Numbered from the stretch's first letter, positions 24,191 through 34,679 are shown. The stretch: 64,000 bases of DNA from Limnomonas spitsbergensis (GCA_037349105.1 JAYJMM010000124.1:2154001-2218000); one strand, 5' to 3'. Numbers and translations: made by a program. The notes: a model not told the origin generated them from the sequence alone.

Positions 24191-24399
24191 GAGGGGGCAG
24201 GAACATGGAACCCGACGCTCTAATCAGGGGGAGAGAGAAGATCAATAGGCATTATATGTTAAAACTGATAGCGTGCTGACGGATCAGGTCTGCCAGCCAA
24301 GCTGCCCCCTTAGCCCATATTGTGTGTGTAAATATCTACTTGATTTGGGGGCATTTGTTGCCGCTCATAACTGTGGCATGATGGAGCTGGGTGAGGGAG

Positions 24400-24790
24400 C
24401 CTTAAATTTTCTAAAGAGGGGTCTTTGTCCGTTATGCTCCTCTCTATCTTTCCTCTTGCCTTTAGTTCCTTTCATTTTTTCTCCCTACGAGACCGGAACT
24501 AGGATTGATAGCCCGCAGGCAGGAATGGGAGGCCCAGGATTTTGTGGAACTTGAATTTGAGTTTTTGAAGGCTAGTCTCTTCTGGGGCAGGGGATATGGT
24601 TAACCTTTTTGTTGTTCTTTTTGTATGGAAGATGAAATTTCGTTCCTTTCTCTTGTGCCTTCTCCCTTGACTTTCCTCGCTGACTTAATGTTTGCCGACG
24701 TGGCTGGGCTTTATTGCAGTCATAGGCCGTAAGGCCGTGACGCAAAATTGCAGGTTGTCAGTGGCGTTACACCTCGGGGCCCTGAGACTC
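24400..24790. repeat. Dispersed repeat P copy 2 joined to an inverted motif W
   Basis: 24,400-24,720 matches 15,600-16,020 (GCAGGAATGGGAGGCCCAGG, TTTTTGAAGGCTAGTCT, CTCCCTTGACTTTCC). It is followed by an inverted motif W piece, GGCGTTACACCTCGGGGCCC (24,762-24,781). The region 24,790-25,290 is AT-richer and shows nothing recognisable. Confidence 0.5.
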
Positions 24791-25296
24791 GAAGAATGGC
24801 TCAGATTCATCGGCAGCCAACTACCGTATATAATGGGAAATTGAAAGGGACAAAGAGCAAGAGGAAAGATAAAAACTGACGCCCCTCACCTACAAATACT
24901 ACACGAAAAACGGCTCCTCTATCCAAACAGTTAAGGACAGGAGGTTTAGCATGGAAATCCAGATATTTTTTAAATACCGGTATTTTTTGTCCGTTTTAAG
25001 CTGAAAAGACACTTCCACCCACAATTGACATTATTTAACACAACTAAAACGCAGCTAGAGTATCGTCCAATGCATGTCGATTTGGACATAAATACAATTT
25101 TGAAGGTGCATGGGGTAGATCTCTATAGAAAAACGATATCCGACTTCCGCCGCCAAGGTTTCCTCCTTCGTTAGGCTGTGGTGAAGAGTACGTGTCCAAC
25201 TCCTCAAACTACATCCATTGACACAGCCTGTCGCTTGTAAACAATATAATCAGTCTGGAAGAGAGGCACTCCATAAAATTGCCATATTAATCAACT

Positions 25297-25490
25297 TCAA
25301 GCGAAGTCTGAAAGGCCTGCCTTTACCAAAGCCCTCCTGCCCTAGGCAACGCCCTGCGTGAAGCTTGCCAGTTTTGCCTTAGCCACGGGGACAAATGCAT
25401 CCGTGAAGGCTGAATTGTTATGCCCGCACGTCGCCATGGCCCAAGGGTATTGCACAGGTTTTGCTCGTTGAAGGCATAGGGATCAACCAC
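25297..25490 (-). pseudogene. Remnant of helical-repeat gene (copy D)
   Basis: Read on the minus strand, this gives the last repeat and C-terminus of the family: Phe-Asn-Glu-Gln-Asn-Leu, Asn-Thr, then after a frameshift Asn-Asn-Ser-Ala-Phe-Thr-Asp-Ala-Phe-Val-Pro-Val-Ala-Lys-Ala-Lys-Leu, and a stop before Ala-Leu-Val-Lys. The Phe-Asn-Glu-Gln motif is shared with copy F. All upstream parts are missing; the TIR element at 25,597 lies just beyond the remnant. Confidence 0.65.
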
Positions 25491-25741
25491 TTCACGAAGT
25501 GTCAAAAGACTGAAACAGCCAGGCCCTAGCGGTCCAGTCCAACAAGAGACTTGCATGGTAGTGCTACACTAAAGTATTTGGTAGCTTACTATTAAATACC
25601 GTAGTGATACGATGATTTGCTGCGACAATCAATAACCAACTTAAATCACCGCGATTTAACCGCCCAAACCCTCGGAAACCCTCGAAATTTGCGTTAAGCC
25701 AGGATAGGCACGAAAAATTTCTCTAGTTGATATCTCTTGCG

Positions 25742-26377
25742 ATGGAGGGCCCCAGCGGTGGACCAGGTCCACCTCCAGGTGCTGCTAGCTCAATACTAAG
25801 GCCTCCTGCGAGGCAGCGTAACCTTTTCGATTTCATGCCCCGGGTTCTTCCGGGGCAGCCTAGTGCTTCCGGGGGCGCGACCGAGGCGGATGGGGATGAG
25901 GATGCAGTAGGAGGCAGGGGCAGGAGCAGGGGAAGGGGAAGGGGCAGGTTGCCAAGCAGCAGTGGTGATAAAGGCAGCAGCAGGCCGCCAAGCAGCAGAG
26001 GCAGAGGCTGGGGCAGGGGCAGGGGTAGCGCAGCGATTGCTGATGAGGATGAGTTGGGGGATGAGGAGGCATCTAGTGATGAGATGTCCTCTGAAATGGG
26101 GTCAGGGGGGGAGGGCAGGGAGCATGTTAGCAAGCGAAGGAACAGCAGGATGGGACGGGGCTCTAAGCAAGCAGAGCTCTCTGAGGAAGAGGAGGAAGGG
26201 GATGAGTCATCTGATGATGAGATGGAGTCAGATGACAGGGCAGATGAGGGGGAATCAGATGAGGAGGAGCTAGATCAGGGGCTGCAGAGGCTAGCTGCGG
26301 CTGTTGCTGCAAGCAAGTCCACAGGGTGCAGCAAGTGCAGGTGGTCTGCAAAGGGCTGTGGATCCTGCCGAGGATGA
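25742..26377 (+). CDS. Gly/Arg- and acid-rich protein fragment carried by the TIR element
   Basis: An ATG at 25,742 opens 211 codons. Order of parts: Gly/Pro-rich start; Gln-Arg-Asn-Leu-Phe-Asp-Phe-Met, close to a PCNA-binding box but with Met in place of the last aromatic residue; Arg-Gly repeats; long Asp/Glu/Ser-rich acidic tracts; and a terminal Cys motif C-x2-C-x6-C-x2-C (KCRWSAKGCGSC). This looks like the N-terminal part of a nuclear, chromatin- or DNA-associated protein, cut off where the 18-bp minisatellite begins. No catalytic domain is seen, so it is not a transposase I recognise. A captured host gene fragment is the simplest reading; an unfamiliar transposon protein is the alternative. 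Confidence 0.5.
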   Translation: MEGPSGGPGPPPGAASSILRPPARQRNLFDFMPRVLPGQPSASGGATEADGDEDAVGGRGRSRGRGRGRLPSSSGDKGSSRPPSSRGRGWGRGRGSAAIADEDELGDEEASSDEMSSEMGSGGEGREHVSKRRNSRMGRGSKQAELSEEEEEGDESSDDEMESDDRADEGESDEEELDQGLQRLAAAVAASKSTGCSKCRWSAKGCGSCRG

Positions 26378-26384
26378 CAGTGTT

Positions 26385-26600
26385 TATGGACCCCTGAGTT
26401 TGATTGGACCCCTGAGTTTGAATGGACCCCTGAGTTTGATTAAACCCCTGAGTTTGATTGGACCCCTGAGTTTGAATGGACCCCTGAGTTTGATTGGACC
26501 CTTGAGTTTGATTGGACCCCTGAGTTTGAATGGACCCCTGGGTTTGATTGGACCCTTGAGTTTGATTGGACCCCTGAGTTTGAATGAACCCCTGAGTTTG
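26385..26600. repeat. 18-bp minisatellite
   Basis: About twelve copies of an 18-bp unit, GGACCCCTGAGTTTGATT or the variant ending GAAT, lie directly behind the ORF in the TIR element. Variants alternate in pairs and triplets, suggesting duplication of higher-order blocks. Confidence 0.9.
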
Positions 26601-26970
26601 AACCTAAGCTGGCGATGTAAAAAAAATGAATAACCAATTTAAATCACTGTTGAAAATGCGGCCAATTCCATTAACCAATTTGTTATCACCATTTTTTATT
26701 TTCCATCGAATTTCTTTAACCAATATCATCGTATCACCAAATCATCGTATCACTACGGTAATATAAAACATTTCATTCGATAACACAAACAGCTGAGCCT
26801 TGGTTCTGAAGTTGTATTTCAATGAGGATCCAAGAAAAGGTTGGGACTGATCCCCAAAAAACAGTTAGGCTGGTGATGCCCAACGGTATATCATAAGCTA
26901 GCATCCGCCATCATCAGTTTCTTTTTGGCCCATGGTTTTTCATTCATCATGCCCTAGTTACCCATATTAA

Positions 26971-28467
26971 TCAACCTGACACAAAGTCTGACAAGCCTAG
27001 CTTCACAAGGGCCCAAGACAACATTCTACGCCCCACAGGGGTGAAGCTCGGCAATTTTGCCTTAGCCACTGGAACCAAGGCGTCTGTGAAAGCTGCATTG
27101 GCGTGCCCTAGTGTCGCCATGGCCCAGAGTGTGTTGGCCAAGTTCTGTGAATTGAAGTCATTGAGCTTGGGCCTTGCCATGAAGAGAAGAGCAGCTGTGA
27201 AAGATGCATCGGTGTGTCCCAACTTTGCCATAGCCCAAAGAGTATTGGCCAGGTTTTGTGAGTTGAAGTCAGGTAGCCTGGTTTTTGCTACAAGGAGAAG
27301 GGCATCCATGAAGGTGTCATTGGAGTGCCCCAACGTCGCTAGGGCCCAAAGAGTGTTGGCTAAGGCTTGCGAATTGAAGTCGGGCAGTTTAGCTTTTGCC
27401 ACAAAGAGAAGATCCTCTGTGAAGGCTGCATTTCTGTGCCCTAGGGTCGCAATGGCCCAAAGAGTATTGGCCAGGTTTTGTGAGTTGAAGTCAGGTAGCC
27501 TGGTTTTTGCTACAATGAGTAGAGCATCCATGAAGGTGTCATTGGAGTGCCCCAACGTCGCGAGGGCCCACAGGGTGTTGGACAGGTCTTGCGGATTGAA
27601 GTCGGGCAGGTTGGCCTTCGCCACAAAGAGAAGATCTTCTGTGAAGGCTGCATTCCTGTGCCCCAACGACGCCATGGCCCAGATGGTGTTGGCCAAGGCT
27701 TGCGATGTGAAGCCGGGCAGCTTTTCCTCAGCCTCAAGGAGAAGGGCAGCTATGAAAGCAGTGTCGGTGTGCTCTAGCTTTGCCAAAGCGAAAATAGTGT
27801 TGGCAAGCTCTTGTGAATTGAAGTCTGACAAGGCACCTTACCCAGCCTTTTGGATCAAAGCAGACAGCAATTGCACGTCACGGAAATTGAGCTTGGACAG
27901 AGCGTACATACAGTTGGACAGTGCTTGGGAGCCCATATCCGGCACATGCTGCCTGGCCAGTTCCGCTATAATTGATACAGTTTCCGCATCCCTCCCTCCT
28001 GACCTGACCGGGCCATGGATCAGCCTTTGAGCTTGCATCATGGCGGTTGATGCATGAATGAAATCAAAGCTGGACCTGAACTCCTCAACCAAAGAGCGCA
28101 GCTGATCCACAGTTGTGCAGTTCTTGATCCTGGAATTCAAGTGTCTAGCATTGATGCTCCCGCCGCCACCTCCTGCTGTGGACTGTTGCACTCCAGAAGG
28201 GATGCTGACCTCTCGTGTTCCAGACCTGTCACCTGCTGGCTGTGGTTGATTCTGTCGGTCCATACGCTGTTGCGGCCGCTGTGGCCGTGGGGCCAGCGGG
28301 ACGTCTGCTGGATCTCCTCTGCTGCCGCCGCCAGCTGCTGATACTGCAACATATGGTCCATTCAGGTTGCTTGCATCCCGACCATAAGGTTGCGTCAACC
28401 TACTGGTGCCGATGGTGAGCTGTGTCGAGCAATGATGGCTTTGATGCAACCTCAGACTATTGACATC
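26971..28467 (-). pseudogene. Helical-repeat gene with one in-frame stop (copy E)
   Basis: The reading frame is the same throughout and ends at 26,971-26,973, but TAA at 27,838-27,840 interrupts it where the other copies have Ser in a Gly-Ser-Gly motif; a single C-to-A change explains it. Upstream are the linker and helical region; downstream are seven 37-residue repeats plus a half repeat, more than in any other copy (eight and a half counting the first). Two adjacent repeats were duplicated recently: the pair with GHRN...GHSNDTFMDALL appears twice in a row, near 27,280-27,720. The frame has no other break, so the stop is young, or is read through or spliced out. The acceptor GCAG ends at 28,468. 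Confidence 0.6.
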
Positions 28468-28471
28468 CTGC

Positions 28472-31400
28472 GCAAAATGAGGATAACGTAATTATGACAC
28501 CGGTGGCCAAGGCCTCAATGACACCGGTGGCCAGGCGTGATCTTCAAGAATCAATCATAATATACAGCAAGGCCAAGCCCTCTGAGTTCGGTTGCAATTT
28601 GCAGGCTACGTGACCCACTGCCTTATGTGTCCCTCCAACACATAAACGCAGGGGATGCAGGCTGGAGCTCATGTGTTAGGCCGCTGAGTGGCCAAACTGG
28701 TTCAATGAGGACTAAGCCTTGATGAGCCTACAACGGGTGGCCCAGGCAGGATGTATATATACCGTATGAGGCCTCTGCCCGTGGGCCGCAATACAGCTTA
28801 ACTGGACCTAGCTTCAGCGCGCAAACAAACATGGAGCCGGTAGCATAGATTGGTGGTGTGTATTCTACAACGCTGACTTTAAGTGTGCGCGACTAGCGCC
28901 ACCAATACCGGTAGTCAGAGTTAATTTCAGGATCCGCATAATCATCTTTGCCGGTGGCCACCACTAGGCCGACAAGGACAACATCTTGACAAGCCTACGG
29001 CCACAGCATCAGGGCTTGCAGCATCAGGCCCCCGCGGCATTAGGCTTCTGTGAGTCACTCGAAAAATTGATGCAGTTTACTAACACAACAGTGCCGATAG
29101 CATGGTGCCATGGTGGGGTGGCCCGCATTCTGGAGGGCTGACTTAAAAGGTCAGGAACTCAGGTAACAGGAATCAGTTTACTTTGGGGTGCGCTAATGCA
29201 CTTTCGGGGGCTGCCTGTTCACCATCACTAAGGAAATATGAATCAAACCTTGACCAGCCTGCGGCCAGTGGCCCAAGGATCAGGGCTTGCTGCATCTAGC
29301 CCCCCCTGGCCGCATGCCGTGAATCCCATCATGCATATAAAATGTTGTTGGCGCACCAACTAAACAGAGCCTGTATGTAGCATGGGTTGGTGGGCTGCAT
29401 ACTAGAGTGCTGACGTTGAAGAGTGTGGTACGTACAAGCACCTGTTGTCAGTGGATCATGCAGGGTGCACCAAAGCACCTGAGCATGGTTGCCAGGCGGC
29501 CACCACTACTAGGCTGATGGAAACTGGATCAAACCAAAACCAGCTCAATCCCTCATGCATCCGCTCAATCTCTTGCCTTTGCCCCACCTAAATATCTGAT
29601 GGCACAGCCAAAAGCCTCATGTCATAGCTCAATCCCTCATGCTAGATAGCCTCAACTCAATCACGGATGCTCCAGATCAGCTTCTAGTGCCACAGCTCAT
29701 CAAACCCTCGTGCCCGAGTTAACTCCCTCATTAACTCAACGCCCAGGACAGAAGCCCCTCAGGTAGTCAGGTCTGAGGCACCTCATTCCTTCAAGGTACT
29801 AGTGTACTACGCCACAAACAGCTCACCACGACTGTAAGGGTTTCACCCTTCCCGGTCGTTCGGTAGTTAACCTGTCGACTAGACTTTCCTTCGGTAGTTA
29901 GAAGTTGAACGTTGATCTTCCTACGGCAGTTGAACCCTCTCGTGTCTCTCTATTTATACTGGGCCTTCTGCCTATTTCTTTGCCCTAGTCTTACGAACTA
30001 GTGTGCCACCACTGTCATTCTCCTTGCCTTAGCCTGACGAATTAGTGTGCCACCCTGTGTAATTCTACGCTGCCATCTCTCCGCCTTTTGAACGCTCTCT
30101 GATCCCATCTCTCTGTGTCCATACCAGTCAGCCAGAACTTTGATCCCTTTCAACGACGTTTGGATGATCTGACGCTTTGAAGGCGTTCGCAGAAACGTCT
30201 CGAGTTGCGGGGCCCGATAATGATCCTCGAATGCTAGGGAGCAGACGAGGCGAATGCCTTGCTGGCACGGCGCAGAGGCTGCTGGGGCGTGTTGAGGGAA
30301 GATGATGATGGCGAGGCGAGGCCAACGTCCGGCGACCCAGATAAGATGACATCTCGCTGCTGCTGTAGGGACAGGGTGCAGGAAGAATAAACAAATTGGA
30401 AATCATAAAATGCAAGTGATAGCACTACGGTACTTGAGGGATCACGGTGGAAGAATGTTCATGAATGGTTCTTACCGATTTCTACCGCTTATGAAGATGC
30501 AATGAAAAACTGACTATTATGCTTCCGATTTGTGATCCTACCAATTATAGCTTTCCACCCGTGCACCAGAAGAGATAAGGTCGTTACAGGAAAGCTGTTG
30601 AAGCGGTTGGGAGATCGATCGCACGACTGGTTGAGGTCGGCTCAATATCTCTTGGCTGTTACAGCGATACTAAAATAGATGCCTGTCTTAAGTCCCATGT
30701 TTATACGACGTCTGATTTAGAGGTGCTAGACAGCAGATCCCACTGCGGATCCCACTGTGGAATGGCGCCCAACTCGATTCAGGCATGCAGGCAGGTGGGG
30801 TGAGGAAGGAGTCAAGCAGGCAGGAGCAGCAGATGAGCAGATCCTTTTAAAAAACGCATGCAAGCAAAGGCCCATGCAAAGTCCCATGCAGCACCCATGC
30901 AACAGAGGGGCATGCGCATGCGCTGGGGAAGACTTTCGCAATCCCATGACAAGCCCATGATGCATGTGATATTGTGATCCCCTATGAAGCACTGCTGAAT
31001 GTTCCGAGATGACAACTATGCATTCCCCCCCCTTACCAATGCAGCACCCCATGCACGACGACCACGCAGGCATTTACGTTTAAACAAATCCATGATCTTA
31101 TACCGTTCCTACCTTGCCCTCCTCCACTCTCTCTTAGCAAAGGCCCAAGCAGTGATGCACCTGCATGTTTGCGGCTTCCTCCTCCCCTTACGATGTGGTA
31201 GCCAATGCTTCACCCATTCCCGACCCTCCGCCGTTATGACTGCCACCTCTGCTCACAGACACCTTACTTGCACCTCCCACGCCTCACCCCTCCACCTCCT
31301 GGTTATGGTTTCGTGACGCGGAATGTTCCTCTCCCACGATCACCTCAGTCATACATGGGGACGTAATCTGGTTTGGTCTAGGCCATGGGCCCAAGCGACA

Positions 31401-32190
31401 GGGCTGACAGCATTAGACCTACTCAGCTTTAGGCAGTGATGTGGCTGAACTGTAGCTGATGCAGTAGATGCAGCTTGCAATAAAGAGTTCTTCACTCCAG
31501 GGTACGTCTGCCTTCACCTCTAGCCCCTCCTCCACCCCTCCTGGGTCTGATCACCTTCCGTCCTCTTCAGTATTGGGTGGATGATCTCTGGGCCTAGTAA
31601 ATCTGAAAGCTGGAAATGCCCCATATCCCCTTATGCCCCCCAAAACCTTTCTTCAATATGCCTTATGTCCCCTTTCGCCCCCCAAAAACTTGACGTCACA
31701 GCCTCTTGTCCCCTGCAGCCACCGTCACACTCTTTAGGTTTTCGCGTGTTTTAGGTTCTCGACTTCTTGTGGCTTGTTTCCCCCCGGTTCGCTCTGCCCG
31801 ACGACCCTTTCGCAAAAGACTGTGGGTGGTTGCGTCAACTTTGCAACAACAACGCGCTTCCCTTAGCAAGCCTCTTGTCCCCTTCAGCCCCCAGACAGTG
31901 TATAGGCTCTTCACAGATGCATCCCACCGACAATGGGCCAGGACAAAGTAAGTGAGGTGGGCAAGGTGTGGTAGCCAAGATATGTAAGCCATAGTACGAA
32001 GGTCTTTCATCATTTGCTCTGATCTAAGATAAGGTCTGGGGAAAGGCCAAGGGAGCAGGTGGAAGGGGTTGGGGTTGGGGTTAAGTCAGAAATGGCAAGG
32101 TGACGAAGGCCGTAGCTTGATCACTGCCATGATTGCATGCCAAGCGATGCAGCCCTTTACGATCCTTCGAGATATTTTTGTAATCAAAGC
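28472..32190. repeat. Duplicated block II, copy 2
   Basis: Matches 9,231-12,560 beside copy B in order and orientation, apart from the solo LTR at 29,833-30,152 and small indels such as extra GCAGGCA units near 30,783. Contains ~300-bp repeat units (28,680-29,345). Confidence 0.8.
29833..30152. mobile_element. Solo LTR of a retrotransposon
   Basis: A 320-bp insertion begins TGTAAGGG and ends CCCTTTCA, giving the TG...CA ends and short inverted termini of an LTR. It is flanked on both sides by ACGAC (29,828-29,832 and 30,153-30,157). The paralogous site in block II copy 1 (about 10,575) is uninterrupted CACGACGTTTTGATGAT, i.e. an empty site with one ACGAC. A TATTTATA box at about 29,950 fits an LTR promoter. 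Internally, a segment with GAACTAGTGTGCCACC is repeated once in altered form. No internal retrotransposon region remains. Confidence 0.85.
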
Positions 32191-32209
32191 ATCAACGCAC
32201 ATTAGCTAG

Positions 32210-32264
32210 GTGCCCACACGGCCGAGCCTTTTTGAGCAGGGCCCAGGGGTGTAATGTCAGTGAC
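32210..32264 (+). repeat. Motif W copy at the end of block II
   Basis: GTGCCCACACGGCCGAGC followed by TTTTTGAGCAGGGCCCAGG and GTGTAATGTCAGTGAC. It marks the point where similarity between the two block II copies ends. Confidence 0.6.
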
Positions 32265-32561
32265 ATATTCAAAGCGGAGGCTAGTCCTTGGTCCACATAT
32301 TTTCCATTTAACTGAGTAGGCGCTGACAAGGCGCTTGGGCTTCATGATGAAAAACACGATTTAGGAATCTACTTAACACAGCCATACCTTGCATGTTCCA
32401 ATGAACATCAACATGGCATTCATTAATAAATCAGATAAGGATGGGGAGCGAAAAGGCGGGTATGAGGGACACCTGTACGACACCTTGGGTTCGCAGTTTA
32501 AATCATCAAATCAGAAAAACAAATAGCCAGAGTTCCCCATGTCACCATCAGGCTGCATGGT

Positions 32562-32756
32562 TCAAGAGTCGGCTCTAACTTCTTCATCAATGTCTCGAAG
32601 ATCAGGCTCCATTTCAGCCTTACTTACCCTGAAAACTAGTGAATGGTCCAAGGCATTCAAGCTCCGCATTTTGCTCCACTCTAGGTAAAGAAAGTAAACC
32701 AGAAAAATAACAAACACACAGAAGAATCCAAGCCCTGGCCAAGTGCCCACTTTCAT
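32562..32756 (-). CDS. Small single-membrane-span ORF, uncertain
   Basis: An ATG at 32,754-32,756 opens 64 codons: a short start, a strongly hydrophobic stretch of about 18 residues rich in Phe, Val, Leu and Tyr, then a polar acidic tail ending Val-Arg-Ala-Asp-Ser. The layout is that of a small tail- or signal-anchored protein or the last exon of a membrane protein. No neighbour supports it and no family was recognised. Confidence 0.2.
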   Translation of the reverse strand: MKVGTWPGLGFFCVFVIFLVYFLYLEWSKMRSLNALDHSLVFRVSKAEMEPDLRDIDEEVRADS

Positions 32757-32946
32757 ACAATGCAAAATATAAATGAGCCTCCAAATTCTATGGATTTCAT
32801 ACTTATGTTACGAATGAGGAGCAATGAGAGGTTAACTTCCTACCAACCTTGGGTACCACATATTTGTTTTGCCTAACCTCATAACTAACGTTGTTTGTTT
32901 GGGGTTGAGGCCTTCAGGGATCCATGCATTTACGAACTATGGATAG

Positions 32947-33213
32947 TCAACGCCAGTCTTCAGTAGGGAATTCAGAGTATAACATTTTTGACAGTTTGCT
33001 CAGAGGGCAGCATTGAAATAAATCATGTTTGATGCCCGAGGGACGGCAAATCAAATCACCGGTATCCCAAAATAAATAATTGACAAATATCTGGGGGTTT
33101 CTCTCTTCATCACGACGTGGTCTGAAAGCCTGCCTCCAACTATCTCGACAATCTTTATGGATCCAGAGCTCAATAAACGACCAGTAAAATAGGGGCAAGG
33201 AACTAAATGCCAC
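32947..33213 (-). other. Open frame directly behind the stop of copy F
   Basis: After the TAA of copy F the same frame stays open for 88 codons (Ala-Phe-Ser-Ser-Leu-Pro..., with Trp-Arg-Gln-Ala-Phe and Tyr-Leu-Phe-Trp-Asp). It could be 3' untranslated sequence, an old C-terminal extension, or part of another gene. Other copies have no counterpart. Confidence 0.25.
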
Positions 33214-34383
33214 TTAAATCATTGAGAAATTAAATCTGTAAGACCTAAGTAGCTTCACCAAAGCCCATGACAGCATTTGACGTTCTATGGTATTGAAGCT
33301 TGCCAATTTTCCTTTAGCAACTGGGACGAAGGCATCCAAGAAGGCTGCATTGGTGTGCTCCAGCTTTGCCATGGCCCAAATGATGTTGGCTAAAGCTTGT
33401 GACGTAAACTCCGAAAGCTTGGCCTCCGCTATGATGAGAAGAGCATCCACGAAGGCTGCGTTGGTGTGCCCCAGTGTCGCCATGGCCCAAAGAGTGTTGG
33501 CCAAAGCTTGCTCGTTGAAGTCAGGGAGTTTAGCCTCTGCCACAAAGAGAAGGTCATCTAAGAAGGCTGCATTGGTGTGTCCCAGCTTCGCCATGGCCCA
33601 TATGGTGTTGGCCAGGTCCTGCTCGTTGAATTTTGGTAGCTTTACCGATGCCTCCAACAGAAGAGCAGACGTGAAAGCTGTATCAGTGTACTCCAGCTTT
33701 GCCAAGGCCAAAAGAGTGTTGGCCAGGTTTTGTGGATTGAAGTCTGACAATACACCTGACCCAGCTCTTTGGACCAAAGCAGACAGCAATGGCCCATCTC
33801 GGTCATTGAGCTTGGCCAGAGCATACATGCAGTTGGACAGTTCTTGGGAACCCATCTCTGGCACACGCTGCCTCACTAGGTCCGCAAGGATTGATATTGT
33901 TTCTGCCTCCTTCCCCCCGCGTCTGACCGGGCCATTGACGAGCCTAGAAGCTTTCATTATGGCGGCTGAGGCATGAATGAAATTGAAGCTGGGCCCAAGC
34001 TCCGCAGCCAGAGAGTCCAGCTGATCCAGAGTTCCACAGTCCCTGATCATGCACGTAATCTGCCAAACATCGATGTTGCTGCTCCCTCCATCTGCTTCTG
34101 TGTCAAGCTGATCTCCAATAGGGACGTTGCCCTCCCTAGGACCAAACCTGCCACCTGCTGTCGGCTGTGATTGATGGTGCCCGTCCAGACGCTGCTGCGG
34201 CCGCAGTGATCGTGGGGCCAGCGGGACGTCTGCTGGATCTCCTCTGCTGCCGCCGCCAGCCGCTGATACTGCAACATTCAGGTTGCTTGCATCCCGACCA
34301 TAAGCTTGCGTCAACCTGCTGGTGCTGATGGTGAGCTGTGTCGAGCGATGATGGCTCTGATGCAACCTCAGACTACTGAAACC
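33214..34383 (-). CDS. Helical-repeat protein, predicted organellar RNA-binding (copy F)
   Basis: The frame is open from 34,470 to the TAA at 33,214-33,216. The linker and helical region are present, with Ile-Asp-Val-Trp-Gln-Ile replacing the usual Ile-Asn-Ala-Arg-Gln-Leu, followed by only five 37-residue repeats and a half repeat, the shortest set in the cluster. Repeats here use Phe-Asn-Glu-Gln, as in remnant D, so F and D form a subgroup. The C-terminus differs: a four-base insertion near 33,250 replaces the usual Lys-Leu-Gly-Leu-x-Asp-Phe-Val-Ser ending with Leu-Leu-Arg-Ser-Tyr-Arg-Phe-Asn-Phe. Unlike the other copies, the frame continues upstream of the GCAG acceptor (34,384-34,387) into an Arg/Ser/Ala-rich stretch (Ser-Leu-Arg-Ala-Phe-Ala-Thr-Ser-Val) that would suit a transit peptide, but it has no ATG. 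Function inferred as for copy B. Confidence 0.62.
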   Translation of the reverse strand, partial: GFSSLRLHQSHHRSTQLTISTSRLTQAYGRDASNLNVAVSAAGGGSRGDPADVPLAPRSLRPQQRLDGHHQSQPTAGGRFGPREGNVPIGDQLDTEADGGSSNIDVWQITCMIRDCGTLDQLDSLAAELGPSFNFIHASAAIMKASRLVNGPVRRGGKEAETISILADLVRQRVPEMGSQELSNCMYALAKLNDRDGPLLSALVQRAGSGVLSDFNPQNLANTLLALAKLEYTDTAFTSALLLEASVKLPKFNEQDLANTIWAMAKLGHTNAAFLDDLLFVAEAKLPDFNEQALANTLWAMATLGHTNAAFVDALLIIAEAKLSEFTSQALANIIWAMAKLEHTNAAFLDAFVPVAKGKLASFNTIERQMLSWALVKLLRSYRFNFSMI

Positions 34384-34679
34384 CTGCGCAATAAGAGGGC
34401 TTGGATTAATGACACTGGTGGCAAAGGCCCTCAAAGATCTTGAACAATACAGGAATGGCAAGCACTCCAAATGGAATTGTGTACACTACCGGTTCTGTGA
34501 GCCACTGCCGTTTGTGTCCCTGTAGTGCCTTGTTTGTGCTAAATCCGATAATACATGAATTGCAAGTCATCAGACAAAAGGACAACTGTAAAACGCTCAA
34601 TACGTTATCCATAATCTATCAATAGTAAATACTAAAAATATGTTTTGACGAGTGCTTCACCGATAATCAGTTTAGTTAG

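Larger units (their letters stand above)
25597..26760. mobile_element. TA-flanked element with perfect 23-bp terminal inverted repeats
   Basis: The left end (25,597-25,619) begins TACCGTAGTGATACGATG and is the exact reverse complement of 26,738-26,760 over 23 bases. If the outer TA is the duplicated target, the inverted repeats are 21 bp beginning CCGTAGTG, the pattern of Tc1/mariner-type elements. A subterminal copy of the GTGATACGATGAT part lies next to the right repeat, and AATAACCAA(C/T)TTAAATCAC occurs near both ends. No transposase is present, so it is non-autonomous. It carries the ORF at 25,742-26,377 and a minisatellite. It sits between the D remnant and copy E. Confidence 0.8.
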
